From: Zopfochytrium polystomum | Lineage: Eukaryota > Chytridiomycota > Chytridiomycetes > Chytridiales > Chytridiaceae | DNA length: 64,000 nucleotides | Assembly (NCBI GenBank): GCA_025765615.1 | Contig: JAIVFJ010000241.1 | Location: 26,632 to 90,631 of the forward strand | Direction: 5' to 3' | In this document: positions 1 through 11,239 of the stretch, piece after piece | Position numbering within the stretch: the stretch's first letter is position 1 | Layout of the letters: every line of letters starts with the position of its first letter | Program-made: the position numbers and the translations under genes | The notes under the pieces: model-generated | Seen by the model: the letters and a program-made list of their open reading frames with translations, nothing else | What the model was told of the DNA's origin: nothing | Database searches by the model: none

Positions 1-804
1 CATGTGAGACTACACCGAGGTCTCAGTGATAAAGTCTAGGATTTTATTCGCAAAAACAAGCGTACCTGTCATAAAACCGCAAGGATCGGGACCCCTATTA
101 TTGCTCCCGGTTCTTTAGTTTCCAAGGCGTTATCAAAGTGTATTTGCGGCTAACCCGTCTTTATTATTGGGTCTGCTTTTACTACTTTCGTCTTAACAGT
201 TTCCGTTGCACCAGGGTTTCCTCAACATATTTTCTTTTTCGGTGACTAACGGAGACTGCCCGACTGCCGAGGGATGGGGTGCCTGACAGGCTGTACCCCA
301 AGCCCGCCTAATTTATTATTTATTTTTGGCACTTGTACATACATGCATAGGGTTGGGGGGCACTTAGAGCATTTGTGGTGGATGCTCCAAGTCAGGGGGG
401 TTGACTTGTCAATTTTCTCTCTCTCTGTTTTTGGGCCATTTCTCTTTTTCCTTTTTTTCTTCAATCTGATTTCTGTCCATTGGCACCAATACAGAGTCCC
501 TTCAAATCCATCTGGCTTGCAAAGGTGAGGGTCGTGAGAGATGGTACACACCCGGGTGTGTACATGGTCCCTTCGTGGGGCTCCTCTTAAGGGGCCGAGG
601 GTGGGGAATGCAGCTGGCCCCACCAGCGACTGTGTGACATTGCCGGCTCTGTGTTGGAGTGAGGATCCCTGGCGCTTGCCCGCCGCGACGACGGTGGTGG
701 TGGTGGTGGCGACGACGGCGTCGTTGTCCCCCACCTTCCCGTCCCCGCGAGGGTGTTGGTGGCTGCGCCTGGTGCAGCCCCCGACGCCTGAGAGTTCGAT
801 CTAC
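1..804. other. Region without recognisable gene
   Basis: Open frames here are low-complexity and run on both strands over the same bases (for example a CCGCCGCGACGACGG-rich stretch near 680-720), so I do not call them. I see no domain, tRNA or intact repeat. The first 240 bases are of mixed composition with no homology to other parts of the window. Confidence 0.5.
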
Positions 805-965
805 AAGCGCCTGCCTCAGTCCTATTGCTGTGAGGGCGAGATGTGTGAGTACGAGTGCGATGCGATAAAGCCCGTTGGTCGAGTGATCGTGCCGACGCAG
901 CCCGGCGGGGTGCGTGTACGATTGCAGGTGTTTCCGCGTGCGAGTTCCCTGCTGGCGACCTTCCG
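805..965 (+). repeat. Dispersed ~150-bp sequence, copy 1 (pairs with 13290-13455)
   Basis: Read on the + strand this stretch is clearly similar to the reverse complement of 13290-13455. Both contain a reading frame starting MCE-ECD, then KPVGRV, then an LATFRPL motif, with most differences at scattered bases. The other copy abuts the 3' flank of the orphan LRR block; this one lies about 0.5 kb from the broken end of TIR-kinase copy A. It could be a fragment of a repeated gene or part of a larger mobile or duplicated unit. I do not recognise the encoded sequence. Confidence 0.5.
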
Positions 966-1455
966 ACCCCTACATAGTCGACTCCCTTCTCTCTCTCCCC
1001 CCCGTCGCTGGCGACGACGAGGGCTCCTGCAGCACTGTCCGCGACGAGGGGCGCTAGGTCGCGCCCTGTCCGTCCCGTCGCTATTAACCGCTCCTGTTGT
1101 ATTTGAGATTAGGTTCCTGAGATAAAAACCCCCATTTCCCTCTTCTCTCTCTTTATTCTGCGGTTGTGTTGCGCCCTCGGGAGTGCCCTTCCGTTTCCCC
1201 TCGCATCGGCCCGCGGCCCCGCGAGTAATCGGTGCTCTGGCACCGATCCTTCAGAGGATTGTCCCTCTGAATGTTCATTCTTTGTGTTTGAGACCCCTGT
1301 TAGACAGATCAGTAGGGATACTTCGTGGACTAGGCAAGTAGTAGGGTTGAAACACCCCCTAGACAACAGCCCAATAAAGTTAGTTTTAGCCTATTATTTG
1401 CTTTCCCTCACTCTAGGGCCCAGATCCCAGGGTCAAAGGAGTGTGTATAGTCTCA

Positions 1456-3564
1456 CAAACACAACTGACTGGAGCTCTTGCAGGAGGTTATCACGATCAT
1501 TTGGAAATCGCAGCGCATCGATAAAGCCTTGCAGGTTGATCTCTGAGTCCTCCCAGGGGATGCCGTACGCGCCAGCCCAACTTAGCACCTCTGTCATAAG
1601 AACTGCAAAAGAGTAAACATCATTCGCAGTGGAGACCTGCGCATTTTGAGGAAAAGGGAGGGCACTAAGTTCTGTTTGGATGCAAAACAAATACAAAAAT
1701 ACCTTTGGACGAACACTCTTCAGTTCTGGAGCCAACCACAGTATTGATCCAGCAGCTGCAGACAATGTGCTGCGAGTCATTGTCTCTGTTTTGATCTTGC
1801 TCAGGCCAAAGTCCGTGATCTTTGAGACAATCGACCCATCTTGATATGTCTTTGTGAGAAGGACGTTGAGGCTCTTGAGGTCATTGTGCATAATCTTGAG
1901 TGTGTCATGGAGATACGACATGCCAGCAGAGACTTGGATTAGGAATGTGAGACGCTGCTTGAGAGGCGTGTCCTCGTTGTCTGGGTTCAGGTAGTAGTCG
2001 TGCAGGGAACCAAGTGAGGCAAACTGCAGGGTGATTGGGATGGTCGACGAAAAATGAAGAAGAAAAATTAGCACAATACCATGCAATGAAAATGAATTTT
2101 GAATGTGATCTCATTGACATTGCACAAACCTCCAAAACCAACGAAAGGTAGTTATTGATATTGATGACGCCGTGAAATCCAATGATAAAGGGATGGCGAG
2201 ACTTTTGAAGGATGTTTGCTTCGTTGATCAGTTCGAGTTTTGATTTTTCACTCAGCTTTGACAGCTTCAGGGTCTTGACTGCGACAGGGATTGACTCCAG
2301 ATACAGACCCTTGCGCACCACACCAAATGAGCCTTCCCCAACAATGCTGTCATTGTTGTCGGAAACAACAACGTCAGTGCTTGAGATGGTGATGGCCTCA
2401 AGGCTTGTTGTGGACAGCTTGAAGATGCTTGCTGCAATGGCCTCGTGTGAGTTTGCGCCAACACCCTTGGTGAGGTCGATGTCTAATTAAGAAAACGAAG
2501 TTTGGAAAGGAAACATCAGTTGTCAGCAAAAAGAATATATAAATTGGAATTGAAAGCACAAGAAAACAGCCACTCACAAAGCTGGCCGGCAGTCACAAAT
2601 GCTGCTGCACTAAAGGCCACTTCCTCGGTGCTGGCCAAGCGCACTGGGATGATGGGCTTGTGGATGTCGTTTGCAAACTTGATCTCGAGCTTGCAGTTGT
2701 GGGAAGCAATGTAACTGTCTGAGAGGAAGGCGACAACAACTGCAGCACGACAGATGCCATCAATAATGGCCTCGTTGATGTCGCTCCCCATGTTATTTAC
2801 ATCGATCCACACACGCACATTCATGCGCTCCAGCTTGGTGACGAGTGGGCGCACGAGGTCCTTGTCTGCCCAGGCGTAGCTGATCATGGCCTGTGTGGGG
2901 GAGCAGGAAGCAGGGTGGGGATTTCGTGTGGTTACATTTTGTGTCAGTCGTGTCAATGGTGCAAGAAGAAAGTTTGTCATTGTAAAGCGAGTAAACTCCA
3001 CGTGAGCAGCGCCAAAAATCGGCAAAAATGGAAATAACGTAGTAGCAGGCCAGAGATCACGTTGCGCCGCTGCCGCTGGGTGGTGAGCCAAGTGAGGCCG
3101 GAGGATCTTTCGTTGTGGTTGGGTGTGGAACGAAGACACAAAAAAAAAAAGAAACCAACAACATAGAGAGGTTTTGTGTGGAAGAGGCGACACAGCCATG
3201 CAGCGCAAACGCCGGGTGAAAAAGGGAGAAGGAAAAAAAATGAAAGAACGTCGGACAGTGGGATCGGGGGCGGACGGGGCGAACGAGGCGGACTCGCATC
3301 AAAATCAAATTTTTTCGGCTGAGTAGCGGGCGGGGCGCCGCCGGGAGGGCGTCGTCTGCCGGCGACGGGGCGGGGGGCGGCGGAACGGTCGGGGGCGGCA
3401 TGATGGGCGCCGCCCTGGCAGTCGTGGACGGTGGCGATGTCGGCCGGTAGGGCCAGGAGCTGGTCGATGGTCAGGCCTCTGGGGATGGTGGAGAGGCGGC
3501 GGAGGACTCGGGTGGAGTCGTTGTCGTCCTTGGTGGCGGCGGCGGGGGGCGAGATCGTCGTCAT
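1456..3564 (-). pseudogene. TIR-kinase-LRR family copy A, 3'-truncated
   Basis: Five exons match the intact copy D: 3564-3298 (N-terminal segment, 89 aa), 2890-2578 (TIR), 2482-2130 (kinase N-lobe), 2023-1703 (hinge to APE motif) and 1636-about 1456 (kinase C-lobe). The TIR starts MISYAWADKD and keeps the CKLEI glutamate. The kinase has GEGSFG, VAVK, HND and DFG. Homology to the paralogues stops abruptly near 1456 inside exon 5, so the end of the kinase, the linker and all LRRs are missing. Exon frames up to that point are open. The first intron has a GC donor (GCGAGT) where B, C and D have GTGAGT. A truncated transcript could still encode TIR plus most of a kinase, but the call is a rearranged pseudogene. 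Confidence 0.8.
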
Positions 3565-4262
3565 CGTGGCTGCGCCTTGTTGCGGCGGCGGCGGCGGCGG
3601 CGACGGCGGCGTTCCTTCGTTCGTTCGTTCGTTCCTTCGGATCTGGTTTTTGCCTTGTCTTCTCCTCCGCTTCCTCTTCCTCTTCCACTTTGTTTGTCGA
3701 CAAGGGAAGGGTAATTCGCGCATGATCTTTGCTCTGCTTTGTCTTCTCCCTTGTCGACAAACAAGAGAAAAAAAAGAAAAGAAAGCAAGTGGCTTTCGGA
3801 GGAGCCTGGGCGAGTGCCTTTCCCCACGACGCAGCAGAAGCCGATCTCGACACACGCCTCGGATCCCCACCACCACCTCCTGATTACCGTTTCCAGCACG
3901 ACCACGCTTGAGCGCGCAGAGGCGACTCCGTTTCCCAGTTTACCGCATGAATCGACCAATTGTTTGGTCTTGCCGCCAATGACCAACGCCAGCGGATTCA
4001 AGCGGACGGACGGACGCTCTCGTGGCATCCGAGTGGCAGGCCGATTCCCGCGCCGGCAGAAGATTCTGGCTGACCGGGAACCCCGTCCGCCACTCCCACG
4101 TACCAAATGGGCAACCGAGGCTGTTGTGTTTTTTTCTTCTTTTGTTGTTCCAAGAGAAAGAGCCATCAATGGTGAACCGCAATGGACTACGTCCAGGTAT
4201 CACCTCAGCAAACCCACCCCATGCGCTACAGACTTACAGGGTCGTCAGGCATCTCCACCACA
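3565..4262 (-). promoter_or_regulatory. 5' region of copy A with paired TTGTCGACAA palindromes
   Basis: This upstream region is similar to the upstream regions of copies B and C for about 200 bp. It carries a perfect 10-bp palindrome TTGTCGACAA twice, at 3694-3703 and 3751-3760. B has it at 45697-45706 with a one-mismatch partner at 45760-45769, and C has it at 51389-51398 and 51482-51491. Conservation of a paired palindrome ahead of three paralogues suggests a binding site for a dimeric factor; this is inference. The segment is otherwise pyrimidine/purine-rich. Homology to the LINE begins further right. Confidence 0.45.
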
Positions 4263-4544
4263 CATAAAGCCACAATGATCAAAGGAGAAGGGGAAAACAC
4301 AAAATCAAGAAAATAGAGAAGTGAGTCGAAAGGAGGTCAGTGTAAGAGAGGGGAGCATCTGTGAAAGATCGGAGGGTTGGGATAAGTCAGATTAGGCAAC
4401 AGCCCATGTCAAGATTGAGAAGGGCAACAGTGGCTCAGTGAACGTTGGGGGGCTCAGCAGGAGATGGGTGACAAGTGGCTCTTGCTTGTTGGCGTGAGGG
4501 GAGTTGTATTGTGTGGTGAAGCCAGATAATGCCTGCAACAAGTT

Positions 4545-7475
4545 TTATGCGGCTGAGGTAGTGGTCAATCCATCTGGAAGAAGCCTTGGTGCGCAAAAGC
4601 CAGATGCCTGGGCAAGTGTCAGTGGAGTGCTGGCGACTACATGTGGTGCAGTGAGGTTGAGAGGGTTGTGAAGAGCTGTTATGAGTCCTGTGGATGATGG
4701 AGTGGGAGGGAGGGAAGAGTTGATGTTTGGAGAAGACAGTGGGTGAGAGGCTGTGGAGCGAGGGTGAGAGGCCTGGGAATTTGGTGGAGGGGATCTGCAG
4801 GGCTTGGAGCGCTTGTCAGAGGGCTTGATGGACTTTGACTTCTCCCAAGAGATAGTGTCGTCGCAACAGGGGATCCAAATAAGTCGATGGGTGTCAAGAA
4901 GGAGCTGATGGAAAGCGGTGACAAGGGTTTTAAGGACAGAGGCAGCAGGGTTATCATGTGAGAATAAGGAGTCATAAAAGGATTGAGGGATGAAGCCACG
5001 AAGGAGGGAGGAAAAATTGATACAAGATTGATGATCAAAGAGAAATTCAGGGCGGGAGAGCCAGTAAATGGAATGGGCTTGGGGAGGAGAGCGACCATGA
5101 GGTGCAGGAGGAACAGAGGAGGAAAGAGTTTCAGCAAGGGTGTTGCGAATCATGGCAATGGCGTCAGCAGCTGCAGGGCATTGCCAGACATGCTCTGTGG
5201 TTTCCAGAGCGTGGTGGCATCGACGACAGAGCCCATCAGGGTAGACTTGAGGGTGTCGTTGGTGTAGAACTTTTTGAGTGGGCAAAGTGTTGCTGAGGAT
5301 TTGAAGTCGATACTTGCGACAAGCAGAGACAGGGAGGGTGCCAAAGAGGGAAGAGGGTTTAATACCAGAGTGGAGAACAAGAAATGTGGCTTCCCAATGA
5401 ACAAGGTCAGGGTTGTGGGTGATGTGGGCAAAGCCTGAGGTGGTCAGAAGAGCAAAATGATGAGAGAGACCTGTGAAAAGACGCAGTTGTCGTCAAAGTT
5501 GGCCCAAGACCAGGGCATTTGAGATGAAGGAGGTGGCTGGGAGGATCTGTTGTGAGAGGATTGGTAACAAAGTTGGGTCGGAAGTCGAGGGTACAGATGG
5601 TGCCAGTTTGTCTGCTTGTTCCTTGTCAGCGTCGCCGTTGTGTCCACAAACCCAGGAAACTTGTGGAGGGGGGCCGATCCAAGACTGTAGAGTGGCTGCA
5701 ACGCATGCCCAAAGGGTGGGGTGGGAAGTGGTGTGCAAAAAGACGATGGAAGGAATCAGAGAGAGGGGGTGTGTTGAGCTCACTGTGCGGATGGGGACTA
5801 AAGGAGTTTGAGGGAAAGAGTTTCTCAAAGGTGTGAACCACTCCAAGATTGTCAAGTCGAAAAGTGAGGGGCAGGGAAAGCTTTGCAGTGATGGTGAGGC
5901 CAGCAAGGAGAGCAGCAATTTCAGCAGTTGTGGAAGAGGCAGAGAGTGGAGGGAGGGCAAAAGAAAATTCAAAGTTAAGCTCAAGGCAAACAACAGAGCC
6001 AGCCATGAAGCCCTCTTTGAAGGGAGCCAGGGGGAGCCATTGGTGTCAAAGGTCAAGGATGGGTGGGTATGAACAAGGTCAGCAGGAAGGAGGGGCACGT
6101 CCATTGGTTGAAAGCAGGGATTCGTGAAGGGAGCTGGATTGAAAGTGGAGTGGCGGGAGGTGAGGAGTGGGAAAGGTGTGTGTGTGAAAACGGTGGTTGG
6201 CGAAGGCGCGTCAACAAAGAAGATGGACGTTGCAGTAGCAGTTGTGCGGCTGCTGATGGGGACTGTGTAGGTGGAGTGTGCAAGGGAAGTTGGATTGTAG
6301 GGAGAGATGTGCTTGCTACAGGGGTAAGAGAAGGGGGGTAGCCAATGGGGCAGCCAAGGCATTGGACCAAGTGGAAATTGTAGGAGGAAGGGTGAAGGCG
6401 TTCAGGGAGCCTGGAGTAGTGATGAGAAATGAGTTGGGGGTTTGGGAGTGTGTGAGTCCAGTTAACAATGCGGAAGAATTCCACTTGTGGTGGGGTCATC
6501 AGACAGAAAAAACTGCCACGAGCAAGGGGGGGATGGTGAAGGGGATCCAAAGAAGATGGGTAGAAGGGATTGTAAAGAGGACCATCAGGAGGGCTGTGGT
6601 AAAAGACTGGAGAGCCAAAGGTGGGAGCAGCGAAAATAAAGGTCTTGATGATGTGGTACACTTCACTGAGTTTATCAGGGAGAGGGCTGTCTTTGTAGGA
6701 GGGACTGGTGAGGCGGAGGTCAAAAAGTTGTTCAAAAAAGAATACAGAGTGTGAACCGAGAGTGGGAAACACTTTGAGGAACTAATGAGTTGATGGAGTG
6801 AGTGTGAACAGAAAATACGGGTGGACCAGAGTATTGGAAGGATGTTTGTTGGTTAAAAAGGAGGGGAATGCGAGACTTGGTGAAGTGTTTTTTTGGCTGG
6901 GACAAGGGTAAGGGATGTGAGAAAACTGGAGCTCCAGAGGCCAGGTCAAGTTGGAGGCGGTGCATCATGATACGGCTTATGTGGCCAATTAGAGAGGGGG
7001 AGTTCATGCGAGAGTTGAGGTCAACAATCATGTCAGAGCAGTATTCATTGTAAAAGTCAGGGAGGTTATGGGTCATGGGGTGATGGCGGAGGGCATTGGG
7101 AAAAGAGGTGCAGTAGCCAACCAGACGTTTGAAATTTTTGTGACAGAGTGTGGTGAGGTTGTTGAGGAAAGTACAGGGGAGAATGGCAGTTTTCCACAGA
7201 AAGCGGACACGTGGGAGGAGGACGTTACGGATGAGGTAAGAAGCAATTTTGGCACCCATCTTTTTGTGTTTGATAATGTCAAGGAAATGGGTGGTGGTGG
7301 AAAGGATTTGCTGCCGTGCTGCTGAGCTCATACCGTCTGCTGTGAAGTAGTTGCCTAGGTGTCAAAAGGTGATGTTTGGGGGGTGGATGGGAAGGACTGT
7401 GGTGCCTCAGTTGATGGTGGTTAGTCAAGTGTGTCACTTGCCCCCTTCATCATAGCCTCCAACCAAGTTGTCATT
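4545..7475 (-). mobile_element. LINE (non-LTR) retrotransposon, 5'-truncated and frameshifted
   Basis: Read 7475 to 4545, successive frames give a coherent LINE ORF2 C-terminus. First comes the end of the reverse transcriptase and its thumb (HLGNYFTADG, then AARQQI, RFLWKTAILP). A type-I RNase H follows around 6080-5570, with FDTNGS, TTAEIAALLAGL, RLDNLGVV and GHNGDADKEQADKLA holding the D-E-D-D residues. Then comes a zinc-binding motif (CRRCHHALETTEH) near 5230-5180 and a tail ending with a stop at 4545. The ORF is spread over several frames (7331-6732, 6772-6053, 6362-5493, 6006-5626, 5431-5150, 5285-4545), so it is dead. The fingers/palm with the YADD box and ORF1 are absent. The 5' end stops exactly at the Ty3 LTR edge (7476). 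No poly-A tail is obvious between 4545 and 4262. Confidence 0.8.
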
Positions 7476-7772
7476 TGTCAGGAACATGGCAGGACAGGAC
7501 AAGGCAGACAAGGAACTGAGAGGAGTGATGATTGTATTGTTTCCAATAATTCACTTGAGGGATGGGACAGGTCCCCCATCCCCTTTTATACCTTTTGAGA
7601 GTCTTGCTTGTCAAGACTCAAAGAAAGAGCAATTAGTAATACAATGATACCAATGACACCAATGACAACAAGACAAGTCAGGAAAGCAAAGAAGGTTCCA
7701 GAATGTTCCACAAGGTTCCATGAAGGAATGTTCTAGAAGGTTCCAGAGGTTTCCAGAGGGTGATTCATAACA
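7476..7772 (-). repeat. Ty3 chromovirus 3' LTR
   Basis: On the - strand it starts TGTTATGAATCACC and ends TTCCTGACA, with TG..CA ends. It contains a TATAAAAGG box and repeated TTCCA/TTCTAGAA blocks. Near-identical copies lie at 8854-9161, 60345-60645 and, partial, 29535-29683. A purine-rich tract (AAAAGGGGGAGATGA) lies immediately before it on the - strand, as expected for a polypurine tract next to a 3' LTR. Confidence 0.85.
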
Positions 7773-8243
7773 TCATCTCCCCCTTTTAGGCCTCTTCTGC
7801 AACTTGGTGGGGTACCTGGTCTTGAACTTGAGTAGAAGGTCTTGGCAGTGAGTGAGGTTTGACTCAGGTTCCCAGGTGTTGTCAGCATCTGAGTAACCTT
7901 TCCACTTAACAAGGAGCTTGAGTGTCCTTCCAAACCACTTGGCATCCAAGATTTGTTCAACCTCAAATTCCACTTCACCTTCTACCTCAACTGGAGGAGG
8001 AGGAGGAACAACTCTGCCTGGAATGGAGTTGGCCACAAACTTCTCCAAAAGGCTGACATGGAAAACTGGGTGGATCTTCATGGATGCAGGGAGATCCAGC
8101 TTGAAGGTGACTGGATTGATTTGCTCCAAGATCTTGAAAGGTCCCAACTTGAGGTTGTCTAGCTTGGGACTTGGTCTTGTGGTCTGCAAGTTCTTCCTCA
8201 GAAGCCAAACTTGCTGACCCACAGCAAGGTCATGGTCCATTCT
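7773..8243 (-). mobile_element. Ty3 integrase C-terminus with chromodomain (fragment)
   Basis: A frame of about 155 codons (8240-7773) encodes the integrase C-terminal module (VGQQVWLLRKN, LGPFKILEQI, HPVFHVSLLE). A chromodomain follows (VEQILDAKWFGRTLKLLVKWKGYSDADNTWEPESNL), ending next to the LTR. This identifies a chromovirus, the Ty3 clade that targets modified chromatin. Nothing upstream of the integrase C-terminus remains; sequence diverges near 8245. The 57278-60645 element lacks exactly the integrase end present here, but roughly 150 residues of integrase are in neither piece, so the two may be independent truncations. Confidence 0.8.
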
Positions 8244-8245
8244 GT

Positions 8246-11236
8246 GAACATTCTACTCTGAGTGGGTGAGATAAAGGAGTGAATGAAGTGGAGATGTGTG
8301 TTTGTGGGTGGTCCTTCTCCCAATTTGGAGAGAAAAGAGAAAAAAAAACTCTGTTATGAATTATTGATGCATGATGATGATATACACACTGTAATAGTTG
8401 CTAGGCAAGCGTGACCGGCACAGGGTAAAAACCTCTCCTATATTATCTGATTGAGCAGAGGAGGAGGAAAACTGTTGACACCAGGTTTCTGTTCCACTTA
8501 ATACTCAGAGTATTTGTCAACAGCACAAGCCAGTGCCCAGGTCTGCATTGGCAGTGGCTCGCTCTCCCATGGGCATTGTGAGAACGATAACTGACAGTCA
8601 CAATTGGTTCGGGTCCATCTTGTGCCTCTTGCTGCTAACCAGTCAGTTCCCACTAACACCCCCCAGCACAATGGCCATGGGTGTAGCACCCGTTATGCAA
8701 AGTGTGCGTAAGCGTCTGAGGCTTCAACTGAAAGGGTGTTCGAAAGGTCAGAGCAGGGTCGGAGGCCAAGTAGTGAGGTCAGTTGCTGGTGCTGAGACGT
8801 CAAGAGTGGTTTTGTGAGAATGTCTGCAATCTGGTCGCTGGTTGGTACGTAGCTGTTATGAATCACCCTCTGGAAACCTCTGGAACCTTCTAGAACATTC
8901 CTTCATGGAACCTTCTGGAATCTTCTGGAACCTTCTTTGCTTTCCTGACTTGTCTTGTTGTCATTGGTATCATTGGTATCATTGTATTACGAATTGCTCT
9001 TTCTGGAACTTTCTTTGAGTCTTGACAAGGAACACTCTCAAAAGGTATAAAAGGGGGATGGGGGACCTGTCCCATCCCTCAAGTGAATTATTGTTTCCAA
9101 TACAATCATCACTCCTCTCAGTACCTTGTCTGCCTGGTCCTGTCCTGCCCTGTTCCTGACAGCTAGGAGCCATTGTGCTTCTTGGAAGGCTTCAGAAAGT
9201 GAGTAGTATTCTGCTTCAGTGGAGGATAGCGATACCTGATGTTGTTTGCATGAGACCCAAGAGATGGCGGCGCCCATGATGAAGAAGACATATCCAGTGC
9301 GCAATGTGCAGTCTCCAGGTTCGCCCCCATAAGATGCATCAGTGAATGCAGCTGGTTCAAGGGTGTCATTTGTGAAGAGCTGTAGCGGCTTGTGGCTCTG
9401 CCTGTAGAATAATCTGTAGTCCCAGGTGCCTTGGAGGTAACGAAGCAGGCGGCAGAGTGCATTGCGATGGCACTGGCGTGGCTTCAGTTGGAACTGGGAG
9501 AGTACATTTGTTGCAAATGCGATATCTGGTTGAGTTTGTGTTGCGAAGTATTGAATTTTCATAAGTGTGGATCAATACCAGCTTGAGTCACTCTCGCTGA
9601 GTTCGATTGACGTTTTGTCATGCATAAAGGTGATAGACATTGGAGTTGATGCAATGGCGAGGTCATCCCACATTTTCTCTTCAGTGAGAATTGTCCTGGT
9701 GTATTTGTCTGGGCCCATCCAAATGCCTTCGGTGTTGTGCTCGAGGTGGATGCAAATCACTTGGCTGACAGTGGTTTCCTCGAGGGACATGCTGTACTCA
9801 GCATGAAAAGCATCCTCAATTTTTGCGACAAGAGCTGGGGTGTTGGCCATGACATTGATGTTGTCGACAAAGACAAAGATGATTTCAAACGTTTGCTGCT
9901 GAGGGTCTACTCGAAAGAATAGGCAGGACTCAGCAAGAGATTGATTGAAGCTGAGTTTCTTGACAATGAACTTGCGAAGGGTCAGGAACCAGTTTCGCCC
10001 AGATTGATGGAGTCCATAGAGGCTCTTGAGGAGTTTGCAGAATAGTTTCTTTCCATCTGGAGTGAATCGCTCGTGGCCTTTTGGTGGATGCATGTAGATG
10101 ACTTCTTTGAGGAAAGCGTACAGGTAGGCTGTGTTGACATCCATGCTGTGGTACTCGAGGTTAAAAGCAAGGCTGATTGCAATGAGCAGTCAGATGGCCT
10201 GGATCCGGACGGCAGGAGAAAAGGTGTCTGTGTAGTCGATCCCTTCGCGCTGAGTGTTTCCACATGCGACAAGACAGGCCTTCCATCGCTTCAGCCAGCC
10301 AAAGGGGTCGAGCTTGTAGGCATAAACCCTTTTGCAGAACATTGCGCGTTCGCCAGGAGGAAGAACTGCCCATTCCCAAACCTTGCGCTCGTCCACGAGA
10401 GAGTGAAGTTCCTCAAGCTCAGATGCAGTCCATTCTTCATTGTAGTCTGATGTGTGGGCTTCCTTGTGGGAACGTGGCACTGGTGGGAGTTGTGATTGGT
10501 GGATTGGTTGTTTAGGGAAGCACTTTGGGAAGCGTGGTTCTGGTTTAGCTGATGCAAGGTAGAGTCGGAAGAGATGGCGAGTGATTGTTCGATTTGCAAG
10601 TAGCTTGCGAAGTCCACTTGGTGCATCTTTGATGTTGACAATGACGGATGGTGGAAGTGGTGATTCAATGACAGGTTCCAGTTCAGTGTTGATGGATGCT
10701 GCTATGCGGTCTGCTGTTGGAGCAAGGCTTTCTTCAGGTTCGTCTTCATCTTCGCCCAGGACGACAGCAAATGTGTATGGGGTTCCAACCACAGTTGTCA
10801 TCATCATCATCGTCTTCCATATCTTGGGGAAGAGTTGGAGGTTGATCTGAGGTGTTTGTTGATGATGATGGCAGCTGTCCCCCTCCAGAAGCCTGGCACA
10901 GCTGCTGGCGAGTACGAGAGGAGGGAGCACCATCAAGAAGAGAGTTGGACAATCGACGGTAAGAGTCAAGTGGTGGCTCGACAGGCTTAGCATTGCTGCG
11001 GACAAGGCCAGGAAAGATATGCTCATGCAGGTTATAGTGGCGTGTCCCAAGAATGGTATTGTGTTGCACGTAGTGATGAATCTGTTGCAGGAGAAAACAA
11101 GTACCTGGAAAATTTGGAGGAGTTGCTGGACAGTGCGGCAGTGACAAATAGTGACTCTAGGAGTTGTTTGATGCTGCACTTGATAGAGAAATGGTCCAGG
11201 ATAGAAGATGTGTGTTGCACACAATGCCTGTTGCAA
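8246..11236 (-). mobile_element. Ty1/copia retrotransposon, degenerate
   Basis: Read 11236 to about 8520. First is an acidic linker. Then comes the copia reverse transcriptase start (WEWAVLPPGERAMFCKRVYA, KARLVACG-like, GIDYTDTFSPAV), followed after a frameshift near 10190 by DVNTAYLYAFLKE, LYGLHQSGRNW and FVFVDNINVMA. RNase H follows (FTDASYGGEPGD, GAAISWVSCKQHQVSLSSTEAEYY) and then a tail at 8850-8750 (YVPTSDQIADILTKPL). The catalytic YVDD box reads FVDN, and the frame is broken at several points. A Ty3 solo LTR (8854-9161) sits between EAQWLLA and YVPTSDQ, and about 40-50 residues expected between these are missing. A TGTTGACA ... TGTCAACA pair at 8473-8522 may be remnants of copia LTR ends. 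The rest of 8246-8470 shows nothing clear. Confidence 0.75.
8854..9161 (+). repeat. Solo Ty3 LTR nested in copia element
   Basis: A full-length LTR in + orientation (TGTTATGAATC...TTCCTGACA) lies inside the copia RNase H region. The flanking pentamers are GTAGC and GCTAG, so there is no matching target-site duplication, and copia coding sequence is missing at the junction. This fits LTR-LTR recombination plus a local deletion rather than a simple insertion. Confidence 0.8.
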
Positions 11237-11239
11237 GCT

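Noticed and set aside
246..1125. Open frames of 160-194 codons on both strands
   Set aside because: They overlap on opposite strands, are low-complexity (poly-Thr/Val, poly-Arg) and have no recognisable domain; only the 805-965 repeat is supported.
3431..4278. + strand frames opposite copy A exon 1 and promoter
   Set aside because: They arise from GC-rich antisense of the N-terminal exon and purine-rich upstream DNA; the - strand is supported by four paralogues.
8473..8522. A 50-bp complete LTR with TGTTGACA/TGTCAACA ends
   Set aside because: Too short for an LTR, no second copy; recorded only as a possible copia remnant.
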